DNA from: Symbiodinium natans
Lineage: Eukaryota > Sar > Dinophyceae > Suessiales > Symbiodiniaceae
Direction: 5' to 3'
DNA length: 64,000 nucleotides
Assembly: GCA_905221605.1 (NCBI GenBank)
Contig: CAJNDS010001180.1
Coordinates: 186,001 to 250,000 of the forward strand
In this document: piece by piece, positions 41,501 to 55,379 of the stretch
How positions within the stretch are numbered: the stretch's first letter is position 1
How the letters are laid out: each line of letters begins with the position of its first letter
Notes under the pieces: model-generated
What the model saw: only the letters and a program-made list of their open reading frames with translations
What the model was told of the DNA's origin: nothing
The model's database searches: none
Translations under genes and position numbers: made by a program

Positions 41501-44500
41501 TGCCAATTGGCACTAGTGGATCTACCATTTCAGGAGTTACCAGGGTCCCACCTGGGGTAATACACATCTCCCGAGATCCAACAGCTAAAGACACCAACAC
41601 CTTTTGCTGCGGAAGCTGTTCTCCAGGACGAAGTGATCTGAGAGGATGTGATGCTCCCGAGTCCAACATGCCCATTCCCGAACACTCATTGGTGTCAGAA
41701 ACCCTGGCCACATGTAGAACGCATACTCCTCGGCCTTCTCCCTGCTTCGGCAACAACGTGGCATCCGACGAACCGACTCCACAGTCCGCCCTTCCATTCC
41801 TCCATTGAGAATGGGACCAAGACGCACGCTGCCTTTCAGCATGCAAAACCATTTTTTCAGCTGTTTTGTAATCCATAACCAAACAGCCATGTTCAAACCA
41901 CAAGAGCTGGTCCAGCGAAGATTTTGCACCCACGTGACACATCCCATTGATCACCGTGAGGTTCGCCCCAAACTCCAAAATCAACCAGAGAGGGATAATC
42001 AGGGGCCCATTGTCTTCCCTAATCAACGTCCCTTTCTCTGTAATCCTCATTGCCACACCACCAAGCGCGCTTTGCACCATAACAGTAGTGTCGGGTAAAC
42101 ATTCCCATGGAAAAAGCGTCCGCACAAGATGCGTAGCAGCCGTATCCACCAACGCCACTCTCCCTTCCTGCTGAAACAATCCAGATCCACATAACATTCG
42201 AACACTGGGATCCCCGCTCGATGCTGACTGCGCTGATGACAGCTTCATAGATTTCAGCACTTCCAACGCTTCAGCAAGGACTTGATTGGGCGTTGATGGT
42301 GATGAGGGACTTGCCGAACCTTTATCCAATCCCGCATTAGCCGTCTCATCTCCCCCTTCAGCTACATCTGCCTTTTTGGCATTTCCCCATTTCGCACCTT
42401 TGCCGCCCTTTCCCCCTTTGGGAGAATTCCCTTTAGATCTACTCCTCTCAGGGTTTGAGTCCACATTGGAACTTGCACCATCCTTATATGGACATTGCGG
42501 CTGCAGATGGCCAACGGCCCCACGCTCAAAACATCTTCCTCGCTCAAGGGAGTCTTTGTCATGGCGAAATTTGCAGCGGGATCCGAACTTGCAACCTGCA
42601 TCGGTCTTCCCATATATCCAACAGAAAGGACGTTCACCATCTCCGCTGTACCTTTTTCCTTTCCCTTTGCCTTTGTCACCCTCCTCTGTCTCATCACCAG
42701 TTCCTTTTTGGGCCTTGTTTAACCTGGCCCTTTTCTTGGCGTCCGAGTCCTGCTTCACCTCTTGTTCACCAGCACTATGCAATAGCAGTTCAAACTCTGC
42801 CTGTAACATTTCAGCTAGTTGTGTCGCAGTTTCAGAGGTCGGCGAGTAGTCCACCCCCAATTTCTCCCGAAAGGATGCCACTCTGAAATGCACCGTAGGG
42901 TGTTTTGCCAGCAACGCGGATGATAAAGCACCCAATCCCTTGATAAGCAAGGTAGCGTCCGGCTCGGATGCTCGCAGCTCCCTTAATCGGGAACGCCATT
43001 GCGCCCATTGTCGCACTCCCTTAATAGCCTCTGAAATTGAGGCTGCTGAAGATGGTTGCACCAAGAAGTTCAACATTGTGCTGCGCTCATTTGCTCCACC
43101 TGGTTGGTAGACCGTCAGCAATTTGTAAAATATCATCACCGACCCCAACATTCGAGTGGAAACGATCTCGGTCTTCAATCTCTCCGGGATCGCCTGTAGC
43201 AGCAAAGACACCGCTCTCTGCTCCAACAAAACGTGCACAGTTTGAACCACCTTGAGCCCTTCTAGCTCAGCCTTGATGCCCAACCTTTCCAGTGGAGAAA
43301 CACTCAACCATTTGGCATACGCTTGATATGCCTTTGAGTAGACGCATTGCCACCACACTCTTCCTGTATCTGTCAGCGAAGACAACATTGGTTCGATCAT
43401 TGCGATCCAATCACCCAGTGCCGTCGGATTGCTTGGTGTGTAGTCTGCCAAAGTTGGAAGGCTCATCACATGCTTCCCGAGAGCCTCCGGACGTTCGGTT
43501 CCAGAACTATCACCAGTGATTGGCATACCGCGTGGCACCACTGCTCCAGGAGGTAAGCTGACCCTTCCACCAGGCCCTTGAGGTAGTCCATGTCCTATAC
43601 CAGGCGTAACAGCTGTGAGCGGAACCTTTTCTAATTCCAACTTCCCAGCGACCATTTTCCACCGATACGGAACATCATCCACCATTGTATATCCACCCGA
43701 TCCTGCTGAGTTCTCTTGCGTTGCAGTTTCCCGAGCTGAAACAAAACCGGGCTGGTTCCCCGCAGGTGCGACAGAACCATCAACACCTGATGGCACGGAA
43801 GTAATCGGAACATGTGTTAAACCAGGTGGTCCACTTGCATATCCACCACTTGCAGGACCTCCCGTGGGGTAATTCAATGGAGGCAATCTGGAGGGTTTCT
43901 TCCCTTCAGCTACATGCATCATTGGCACTTCTTTTTCATCCTCCACTTGAACATCCCCCTTCCTGGACCCAGGCAAGGATTGAAGATCACAACCCTTTGG
44001 CAGGTCGTAGCCCTCAATAGGCAGCCATGTCCCATCAGGCAACACCGTCCAAAAACCACCCATACCATCGGTATAGAAAACTTGTCCTGGCAGGTACTGT
44101 TTCTCTGGAGTCATTCCCAAAGGATATGCAGCATTTGCGTCCACCACTCCAGAGCTCCGTGCCCTTGAAGCTGACCCAGATGCAGCAGAGGTATAGCTTT
44201 TTTCCTCCACCCGATGCAACCTGTTCCCCAGCTCCTTTGTCTGCACAAGCAACTCTTTCAGCGCACGCTTCACCACCGCCATATCTTCAGATTGCTCTTC
44301 ACCACTAACATCAGGAATGAGTTCTTCGTCGGCTTGCACTCCACCAATAGTACCTCGTTCCATTTGTCCCATTAAGCCTGACGATGGTCTCTCAACAGGT
44401 GCAGGTTCCTGACCCAAAAGATCTTGCAGCGAAGGCGGTCTTCTCGTACCTTCACCACTCCTGTCCCCTCCGCTCGCGGGAAGACTTGCCGGCCTTGACT

Positions 44501-44513
44501 GCCTAAGTCTCAT
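35511..44513 (-). CDS. Ty1/copia polyprotein, 3000 aa, with methyltransferase-like and 2OG-dioxygenase-like domains
   Basis: Domains by residue: low-complexity N-terminus 1-350; gag-like ~360-600; CCCH finger 631-651 and degenerate zinc knuckle 661-674; protease-like motif VDTAATH (D790); second protease motif LDSGASH (D951); C5-methyltransferase-like region ~1145-1400 with VHLFSG (1152-1154), GGPPCRTVSRLR (C1205) and MESPGDPE (E1281); integrase HHCC-like finger then D1484, D1634, E1670 (exact D-35-E); 2OG-Fe(II) oxygenase-like region ~1945-2130 with LHRDSH (H2033, D2035), GDYKDGQLWVED, H2101 and R2110; RT with D2391 (LDISKAFL) and YVDD (D2503, D2504); RNase H with D2690, E2730, D2768; C-terminal ~170 residues with two hydrophobic segments and a Cys/His motif. 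There is no stop or frameshift, so it is probably functional. Protease cleavage presumably makes the mature proteins. Roles of the two extra domains are inferred from motifs only. Confidence 0.93.
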   Translation of the reverse strand: MRLRQSRPASLPASGGDRSGEGTRRPPSLQDLLGQEPAPVERPSSGLMGQMERGTIGGVQADEELIPDVSGEEQSEDMAVVKRALKELLVQTKELGNRLHRVEEKSYTSAASGSASRARSSGVVDANAAYPLGMTPEKQYLPGQVFYTDGMGGFWTVLPDGTWLPIEGYDLPKGCDLQSLPGSRKGDVQVEDEKEVPMMHVAEGKKPSRLPPLNYPTGGPASGGYASGPPGLTHVPITSVPSGVDGSVAPAGNQPGFVSARETATQENSAGSGGYTMVDDVPYRWKMVAGKLELEKVPLTAVTPGIGHGLPQGPGGRVSLPPGAVVPRGMPITGDSSGTERPEALGKHVMSLPTLADYTPSNPTALGDWIAMIEPMLSSLTDTGRVWWQCVYSKAYQAYAKWLSVSPLERLGIKAELEGLKVVQTVHVLLEQRAVSLLLQAIPERLKTEIVSTRMLGSVMIFYKLLTVYQPGGANERSTMLNFLVQPSSAASISEAIKGVRQWAQWRSRLRELRASEPDATLLIKGLGALSSALLAKHPTVHFRVASFREKLGVDYSPTSETATQLAEMLQAEFELLLHSAGEQEVKQDSDAKKRARLNKAQKGTGDETEEGDKGKGKGKRYSGDGERPFCWIYGKTDAGCKFGSRCKFRHDKDSLERGRCFERGAVGHLQPQCPYKDGASSNVDSNPERSRSKGNSPKGGKGGKGAKWGNAKKADVAEGGDETANAGLDKGSASPSSPSTPNQVLAEALEVLKSMKLSSAQSASSGDPSVRMLCGSGLFQQEGRVALVDTAATHLVRTLFPWECLPDTTVMVQSALGGVAMRITEKGTLIREDNGPLIIPLWLILEFGANLTVINGMCHVGAKSSLDQLLWFEHGCLVMDYKTAEKMVLHAERQRASWSHSQWRNGRADCGVGSSDATLLPKQGEGRGVCVLHVARVSDTNECSGMGMLDSGASHPLRSLRPGEQLPQQKVLVSLAVGSREMCITPGGTLVTPEMVDPLVPIGKASALVGLRVQWRGGKCTASHPVLGELRVRDLNGCPCLEKEVALQIIDEMDWCSPKQALKVARMVQGCPNTDNEVAVKTSLQSAARTASANEEEFVQACWRFLRWYYGDIPENMLMELLPRGDIAALPFNRHKRRRLARAKRVVVHLFSGKQKWHFPSRDVEVLELDLTKGGDLHNSSVWKYLLHLAAEGKVVAVVGGPPCRTVSRLRGEDGGPPVLRRRCGPERLGLKSLPWPHQELAQKDGVLLLKMLFLYDVAVHSRCGTAEVINGSSVFFGMESPGDPELIGKDFSQNGKTVLSAEDLVDGSQEGLSSPTFWSWPEVKSFCERYGMYAAHFDQGALGHALVKPTTFLVSDMELWESLEQVRVVVPWSATFASTLEERIGQSSIWARWAFGLVKRIRHRLAQWLQESDAERETAVSKKEEREGTLRRLTAEERAFRDHCLRGHIPFRRDCQICVSAAGKERRHLRRKHGDAYTLSLDLAGPYKCSKDAHQQKPRHAVIGVYQFPMLDPNVGRPPEKEEDADEVEDQVVDDGAGVGEWLGDAVANFEEEDSAPVEPAPVLEAEVLKIQASEKSWKELKDHLTQPVRMINFVMVEPIVDKQQTTVLSAVQRMMVRLQRHGYPVLRIHSDRAGEFVNARFRSFCETRLIYRTTGDPGVPQTNGRAEACVGLFKRGVRSLLKEARLGPAYWALAARHWSMLRWQKAERELGLNPKALLPFGAQIQVKRRPWELLGPDGTKKGRQWVDRTQPALLLGPCDDLPGGYWVEAQGTAKDPDELVLFPCTTIFSNIKEPPELELEGVVEEQEPSPPEHRLKGKKPALRFADEEGPPLPPPRDPPVRHRLMEKSPASSLRGHVGSLRLLRKRGESPPLEIFEDDMQGLGELEENADVEDNVPGDEYWPTCCSPHENAYLVCKSETAEDGTQLEKEEQKAKSMYERSMYDYVDCEELLEGIVYPKRVNRRGGINNWCTSTRALVLGHYTHGGVCGITKETHRRPWLCRYLASFVRHHNPEAKFSALQISCNAPVSLHRDSHNEKHCCNYVCGFGDYKDGQLWVEDEKVLEEGAEVVEQSYGKKVLPGKLVDIHWNFMSFFPRKLHGPMPWKGNRVSLTGYTPVFMERLSYKDRCYLLQCKFPLPEPQAEEGEKRKWLKMTLKETSLDDLAEEVDYAVFEAHQWALEEHLSIRRLIAEQECCILDEFHGSANESSEEKGSETREWLVKAKRAEEQLSKFLVKAAQVQQMVQENTALEAAEEVEFLQTKAIPTQEAMQELEKWRESLSDEVTSLVKELEVVEPTTQEKLDKLAEEPNAPVIEYVPSLVVFTRKQGTGRRRARICACGNFISSTAATEYEGPRSLSRHSLYAPGLDSTTFRCQVRHAAYMVWIIAGLDISKAFLTAPMNRAQREGRLVVVQPPRAAVKLGLCTKEERWIVRKALYGLAESPAAWVEWRDQRLQGMSWVSKDGQAMSFQRSNADPSLFLILAQEKLEGASKLVGTMGLYVDDFLMAGTMTVLREALEQIRKEWKTSEPEFCGPGCGDGFLKFLGVQIWYRNGSFFLNQEDFVRDLLNRRGYQIDETGKGSNLPMVKETPGEEEEVDIPSLRAAQGAVGEFLWVAIKTRPDLAFCTSQLSLWTSRRPRFVVKKAEEVFRYLAATPTLGLTFGAIATCEKERNEVLRYGRGVKVVESYADASFAAGENEKSHSGAVVVWGDCPVMWATQRQSTVALSTAEAELHASIEGATMIQSCTPIIAALVGTGEESLQKVLYTDSVSTCSIIQYPAGSWRTRHLRIRAAGVRSLVDRGYMVIAHLRGEYMIADLLTKLMSGQVYAKQKALWGLRLLAQGTDLKKASLAMAVMMVAASLQGMATGGEEVSTAGFFCSEEGVCKVANTSAVMVLAQGIEMVVNNSDLVAYLVAAIILWELAWCLFRRLYKWLWIKKAVVIPASATLYTTVGGNCMHASSDCDVLRYSQLRAKTLCKHCLKDGWVVNAEFLGEERAAGT
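38110..38685 (-). other. 2-oxoglutarate/Fe(II) dioxygenase-like domain inside the polyprotein
   Basis: Residues about 1943-2135 have the double-stranded beta-helix signature: HxD iron ligands (H2033, D2035, in APVSLHRDSHNE), a following GDYKDGQLWV strand pair, the distal ligand H2101 (KLHGPMPW) and the co-substrate-binding R2110 (GNRVSLTGYTP). The spacing of HxD, H and R fits the AlkB/TET-JBP/prolyl-hydroxylase superfamily. GDY.GG-like strands and a DNA-rich setting favour the TET/JBP side, but this is inference. It lies between integrase and RT, where ordinary copia elements have only a linker. Confidence 0.65.
40440..41085 (-). other. C5-cytosine methyltransferase-like domain inside the polyprotein
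   Basis: Residues about 1145-1360 resemble a C5-DNA methyltransferase fold: VVVHLFSG like motif I, VLELDL like motif II, VVGGPPCRTVSR like motif IV with the catalytic-type Pro-Cys (C1205), GMESPGDPE in place of motif VI ENV with Glu (E1281), and FDQGALGHALVKPTTFLVS like motif VIII-X. Motif I lacks the usual second Gly spacing, and ENV is changed. So it may be a diverged enzyme or a structural derivative. It lies between the protease motifs and the integrase. Confidence 0.6.
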
Positions 44514-44545
44514 TTCTTCTTGAGCCCGCGCCGCATCATGTCCAT
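44510..44545 (-). CDS. 11-codon uORF overlapping the polyprotein start (ATGA)
   Basis: A short frame, MDMMRRGLKKK then TGA, ends so that its stop overlaps the polyprotein ATG as ATGA. This arrangement is known to favour termination-reinitiation in other systems. It could moderate translation of the polyprotein, or it could be chance. Confidence 0.4.
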   Translation of the reverse strand: MDMMRRGLKKK

Positions 44546-44594
44546 GGCGTTAAACAAACGAAAAATCTTTACCAATCCGCAGGAAGCCTAATTT

Positions 44595-44606
44595 GGGCTC
44601 ATAACC
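44595..44606 (-). other. Primer-binding site matching a Met-tRNA anticodon arm
   Basis: On the element's strand GGTTATGAGCCC starts directly after the 5' LTR. Its complement, GGGCTCATAACC, is the anticodon arm of an initiator-type tRNA-Met (CAT anticodon), not the tRNA 3' end. Drosophila copia is primed by such an internal half-tRNA of initiator Met. Confidence 0.7.
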
Positions 44607-44835
44607 TACGGGGGGCAACCGAAGGAGGACAGGGAACAAAACAGTCAACCCCAACAGAAGCCCTTAATACCCCTGGAACAACCAACAACCGAACAGCAAG
44701 ACCCCAAACCAAGGGCACACTTTTTACGAAATCTTCGACCGCTTTGGTCATGGCTTGAGCCAACGAATATCGGGTTCATTGACCCTTGAACTTCCAATAC
44801 CAACTCCTTTCTACAATACCAATTGCAGCTCCGCA
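44607..44835 (-). repeat. 5' LTR
   Basis: Identical over 229 bp to 35,097-35,325, at a constant offset of 9510 bp. Transcription would start inside it and run leftward; no TATA box was assigned. Confidence 0.93.
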
Positions 44836-44840
44836 CCCTA
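44836..44840. repeat. Target-site duplication CCCTA (right)
   Basis: Second copy of CCCTA, continuing into AACCCTAAACC, the interrupted target tract. Confidence 0.8.
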
Positions 44841-44849
44841 AACCCTAAA

Positions 44850-45450
44850 CCAGTAAGGCCTCCCTCACGCTACCGCTTCGAGAGCTGCATCCTGCAGATC
44901 GAGCCTATCCAAGCCTGCTCTTCTATCTCATCTCGATTGAGCACAAAGTAAAATTGGGTAATTTCCATCGCGTGGCCCTGGCAGGGGCGGCGGTCGCGTC
45001 CCCCTGACCCCCCAGGCCTCCCTGCCTCCCCGCAAAGCCGAATCCAGAAACGTAATGCCTCCCAAAACCATCCATTTCAGTACTGACAAAGTGCACTTTC
45101 ATTGCGGGTTCTGGTAATTTTTGACCTCCGTTTGCCCTGCCAGGGTTGCCCAGGGTTTGCCCCGCCAGCCGCCAGGGCTGCCCGCACCAGGGTTGCTCCA
45201 CCAGGGTTGCCCCCGCCAGGGGTGCCCCCGCCAGGGTTACCGCCGCCAGGGTTCTTGGAGGTTCATGGTACTTACTAACCATTTAACACTGTAACATGTA
45301 CCTGTACTTATAACCATACTTACAACCCCAATAGGGCACCGTGACGAGAATATGTAGACCCAAATTCCCATGCGTCTGCATACGCGAAAAGGGTGGAGAT
45401 TGAGGAATATTCATCTCACTCACTCACACACCCATCAACAAGTTGCTCCG
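44850..45450. other. No confident gene; CCAGGGTTGCC repeats
   Basis: GCCAGGGTTGCCC-type units recur at 45,135-45,255. A segment near 44,875-44,930 reads YRFESCILQIEPIQAC on the plus strand and could be an exon; support is weak. Nothing else was seen. Confidence 0.35.
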
Positions 45451-45454
45451 GAGG

Positions 45455-45885
45455 GTACCCCAGGAGCCCGAAAATGCTCCATTTGCAATGAATGTAATAC
45501 AGAATTCGTATAGAAGAAATGACCCTGGTTTTCTCAGATTTCGGAGATGCGCTGGTATGGGGACGCCCTGGTGGGGTCCAAATGGTGGTATTCCAGAAAC
45601 GGCCGGAAATTGCTCGATTTCCAATGGTTTTTTGAATTCGAAAAGAAGAAATGACCCTGCATTTTCCAGATTTCGGGGAGATGCCCTGGTAGGGATGCCC
45701 TGGTAGGGAGCCTTGGTGGGGATGCCCTGGTAGGGCCCAAATGGGGGGTGCCCCAGCATTGGCCCGAAATTGCTCGATTTCCAATCAAGTTAGTACAAAA
45801 TCGGAAAGAAAAACCCCTGCTTTTTTCAGATTTCGGGGATGCCCTGGTAGGGATGCCCTGGTGGGGATGCCCTGGCGGGTACAGG
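45455..45885. repeat. Three tandem diverged units of ~130-160 bp
   Basis: Each unit has (G/C)CGAAA.TGCTC(G/C)ATTT(C/G)CAAT, then GAAAGAA.AA..CCCTG, TTTTC.CAGATTTCGG and ends with several GGATGCCCTGGT(A/G)GGG. Starts are near 45,460, 45,595 and 45,755. Overlapping Pro/Gly/His-rich frames are artefacts. Confidence 0.75.
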
Positions 45886-46124
45886 GGAAGGTCTTACAAG
45901 GGAAGCCTTAGAGGGGAAGGAGAAGGGAAGGCCCCTTACGAACCCAAACCCTAAACCAAGAACCCAACACGTCACCAGTTTCGGATACTGGCTTTAATTG
46001 GAAGAGGTGTGCCGGGCACACTTAATTAACCTATTGAGAAATCCCCCACCACAGAATTCCATGCCCTCTGCCAGGTTTGCCCGCGCAGGGTGGTTGAGGG
46101 TTGCCCAGATTTCCTCTCTGCTCT

Positions 46125-46200
46125 GGTCGCTTGCACCCCCACGCCCCCCCACCCCCCACCCCCCGCCACCCCCAAAACCCCCCCCCCACCCCCTATCCGA
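46125..46200. repeat. C-rich low-complexity tract
   Basis: CCCCCACCCCC runs at about 46,137-46,193 between GCTTGCACCC and CTATCCGAAG. Frames open across it are Pro-rich (plus) and Gly-rich (minus) artefacts. Confidence 0.8.
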
Positions 46201-46366
46201 AGAGGCTGTTCGGCGGTTCTTCGAGTTGTGGGGTACCTACCAGAAAAAGGTTCGGGTGGGTTCCAGTACGGTGACGGTGCGCACGACCACTTCATGGGTG
46301 GGTCGCGCTGTGGCACTATGAGACATCTTAAACCCTAAACCCTAAACCCAACTCCCCAAACTCACT

Positions 46367-46508
46367 GAGAACCCGTCTCCTGCAACTTCGTTGCCCTGAT
46401 GGGCGCAGAGGCATCCAAAAGGCTCCCAGCCGAGTCCAGCAGCCGGCTTCTTCCCACTCCGAGGACAGTCTCCGCGCGAAGCTTCAACACTGCCACCTCT
46501 TCAGGGTC
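46367..46508 (-). CDS. Unrecognised minus-strand exon
   Basis: The minus strand reads EEVAVLKLRAETVLGVGRSR then LLDSAGSLLDASAPIRATKL, ending in a possible donor (CAG before TGAGTTTGGG). It is coding-like, helix-prone and unrecognised. It lies in the leftward-reading block. Confidence 0.35.
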
Positions 46509-46674
46509 TAGGGTTTAGGGTGTAGGGTCGCGCAGAGGCCTGTGACGCCCAAGAAATTCCAACATGAGCAAGTGGATGTTGTTCTAAACTCGTACCAAAC
46601 CTAAGGCCGTAGGGTTCCCTTGCGCCTCGCCCTTGCGCCGCCTTGCGCCGTGCTAGTGTTTCGCGACGCCGGCA

Positions 46675-46960
46675 AACATGCCGACTACAAAACGTAGTAC
46701 CGACAAGGTTTCTGGGGCCCTCATATTACAAACCTTGCTCAGCTTGCTCTACACATCCCAATGTCGAAGCTGTCCCTGGCCCTGGCTGGCGCAGCTGTCC
46801 ATTTTTTGTCGTCCTGTTTCCTGGAAAAAGCTCTCGCTGCCCACCTGCGAAGATCCTCTGCTAAGGCCCATGGCTTCACATCGGCCATGCCGTCTTGCGC
46901 CAGCCTTGCGTGTCCCTTGCGCCACCCTTGGGCGCAACCTAAACCCTTGTTTGGGGGGTA
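46675..46960 (-). CDS. Unrecognised minus-strand exon
   Basis: The minus strand reads DGMADVKPWALAEDLRRWAA, RAFSRKQDDKKWTAAPARAR and VCNMRAPETLSVLRFVVGMF over about 95 residues with natural composition. Plus-strand frames over the same bases are also open but less protein-like. The 3' boundary is uncertain. The family is unknown; the last segment is mildly hydrophobic. Confidence 0.4.
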
Positions 46961-47496
46961 CCCTGTTTGAATATTTGCAGATACTCCAGCGGGTTTTGGG
47001 GGGCGCAGCCCCCCCCCCGTTTGCAAATACTTGGCTCAGACTTTAGAGTCTGTGCTATAGGGTTTAGGGTTTAGGGTTTAGGGTTTAGGGCCGGGTTTTG
47101 GGGTTTGGGGTTTGCAGGATTTTTCGGGGGGGTCAGGGTTCAGGTGCTTAGGCTGGAGGCACCTCTTCTTCCAGGCCAGCTTGCACGGCAGCTCTCTTAC
47201 CACTGAGCAATCCCACTTCCACGCAAATCGACATGTTGCGCCCTGATCCTCTCGCCAAACCATCGTTCGCCCCCACTGCTCTCAACTATGAGATGTTCGA
47301 CCCCTCAAGGTTGAGTGCTCATGGGCAGCTGCACTTGAAGTACATCTATCTGTACATGTATGAGCCCGATACCTTTTGTGCACGGAAACCACGAGCCAAC
47401 AAGTGTTGGACGTCGGCTGATGTGGCTTTGCATAGTACTTGCAAGCATTGCGGAACGTGGAACAGCCATCCTCTCTGATCCACACCGTCATTTGTT

Positions 47497-48012
47497 CTAC
47501 GATGATTGTGATGAGATGCCGACAGAGTGCCCATGTGTGAAGTTCTCACGCCGTGATCTGACATGGCACACACATCGGGGACCCCTAACCAGGAAGCTAT
47601 GGACATGTGCTCCAGGACTTCCGCCAACTTCCACCCCGCCAGCGCAAGAAGGCATTGATGCCAAGAAAAGACCATCAAGCCCAATGGCGTAGACGAGAAA
47701 GACGTTCAAGCGCCAAAACTTAAAACTCACACCGGGTTCCTCACCTGAAAGGCATCGCTGCAGTAGAACCCCATGCAATGGCCCTGACTCACCACGAACC
47801 TGGCCCCTTGTTGCCTTTGCCCTGAAGTTTTCGTCTGGCGCGAGCCGCGAGAGGTCTTCGCACAAGGACTTCCTTGGGAATCCGAGGCTTTCTCCGAGAG
47901 ATTTGCAGGAACTTTTCGTTTCCTGGCAGGCCCCTGAAGCTGAGAGGGTGACCAACCCCTGGAATTGATGAAAATTGATTCGTATCGGGATTCTCGTGGT
48001 GGGACAGGCCAA
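47497..48012 (-). CDS. Hypothetical protein fragment, 171 codons open
   Basis: The minus-strand frame contains SLGESLGFPRKSLCEDLSRL, APDENFRAKATRG and a hydrophobic segment FLVYAIGLDGLFLASM. A plus-strand frame (47,360-47,692, with HLFYDDCDEMPTECPCVKFS) overlaps the 5'-proximal part, and I cannot settle which is real. It lies downstream of the probable end of the monooxygenase gene. Confidence 0.3.
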   Translation of the reverse strand: MACPTTRIPIRINFHQFQGLVTLSASGACQETKSSCKSLGESLGFPRKSLCEDLSRLAPDENFRAKATRGQVRGESGPLHGVLLQRCLSGEEPGVSFKFWRLNVFLVYAIGLDGLFLASMPSCAGGVEVGGSPGAHVHSFLVRGPRCVCHVRSRRENFTHGHSVGISSQSS

Positions 48013-48524
48013 ACCTCTCGTTCTACATCATGCGCCTAAGAACCATCTAAACATATCTAAACCATAAAGAGGCGCTTGTTCGGCGGCCACACAGCTGATC
48101 GGCAACTCTCATGGCACGACAGACCCTCGGTGAAGTTGCTTCGTGCTGGTAGGCTGCCCGAGGATGGGAGGGAATGTCATGGCAGAGGGGTTTAGGGTTT
48201 AGGGTTTCGGGTTAGCATGGGTCGCCGAATCTGATTTCTTCATCAGAGCATCAAGGCAGCGGGAGGACCCGTCCAAGGGAAGAAAAGCAGCCTTCTGGGG
48301 GATCAAGAATCCCCAGAGGTGCGCTCGGACAGTCAGCACGAGCTCCCCCCCTGCCAAATGCCGCGCCTGCCCAGCGAGAAACGCAACAAAACCATGTCGC
48401 CCCCTGCTGGAGATCCGGACTTCCGAGTCCCCCCAAGCCAAACACAGGCGCGCTCTCCAGACTCTGCTTCGACGCTGTTCGGGGCTTTGAAGGCATAGTC
48501 TCGTAGAGGATTGGGGTTAGGGAC

Positions 48525-48598
48525 ATCTGGGGTTTAGGGTTTAGGGTTTAGGGTTTAGGGTTTAGGGTTTAGGGTTTAGGGTTTAGGGTTTAGGGTTA
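48525..48598. repeat. (TTTAGGG)n array
   Basis: About ten units just downstream (in the minus-strand sense) of the stop codon proposed for the monooxygenase gene at 48,624. Confidence 0.93.
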
Positions 48599-48623
48599 CA
48601 GAGTCCCAAGAGCTTCCGAAGGC

Positions 48624-55379
<6,756 letters not shown>

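Larger units (their letters stand above)
35097..44835 (-). mobile_element. Complete Ty1/copia LTR retrotransposon, 9.74 kb
   Basis: All parts of a complete element are visible: 229-bp LTRs without a single difference (35,097-35,325 and 44,607-44,835), CCCTA duplication, primer-binding site, polypurine tract and one uninterrupted 3000-codon frame. The domain order protease-integrase-RT-RNase H is that of Ty1/copia. Identical LTRs mean a recent insertion. The target was a CCCTAAA tract, probably in the intron or upstream of the RCC1-like gene on the same strand. At nearly 10 kb it is about twice the size of a typical copia element; the excess is an N-terminal extension, a methyltransferase-like region, a dioxygenase-like region and a C-terminal membrane extension. 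Confidence 0.95.

Noticed and set aside
35511-44513. Plus-strand frames of up to 187 codons across the Copia element
   Set aside because: They are shadows of the 3000-codon minus-strand frame, which holds all catalytic motifs.
47178-47226. tRNA gene on the minus strand (GATTGCTCAGTGGTAAGAGAG)
   Set aside because: It resembles a tRNA 5' half with D-arm, but no T-arm or acceptor stem follows; at most a tRNA fragment.
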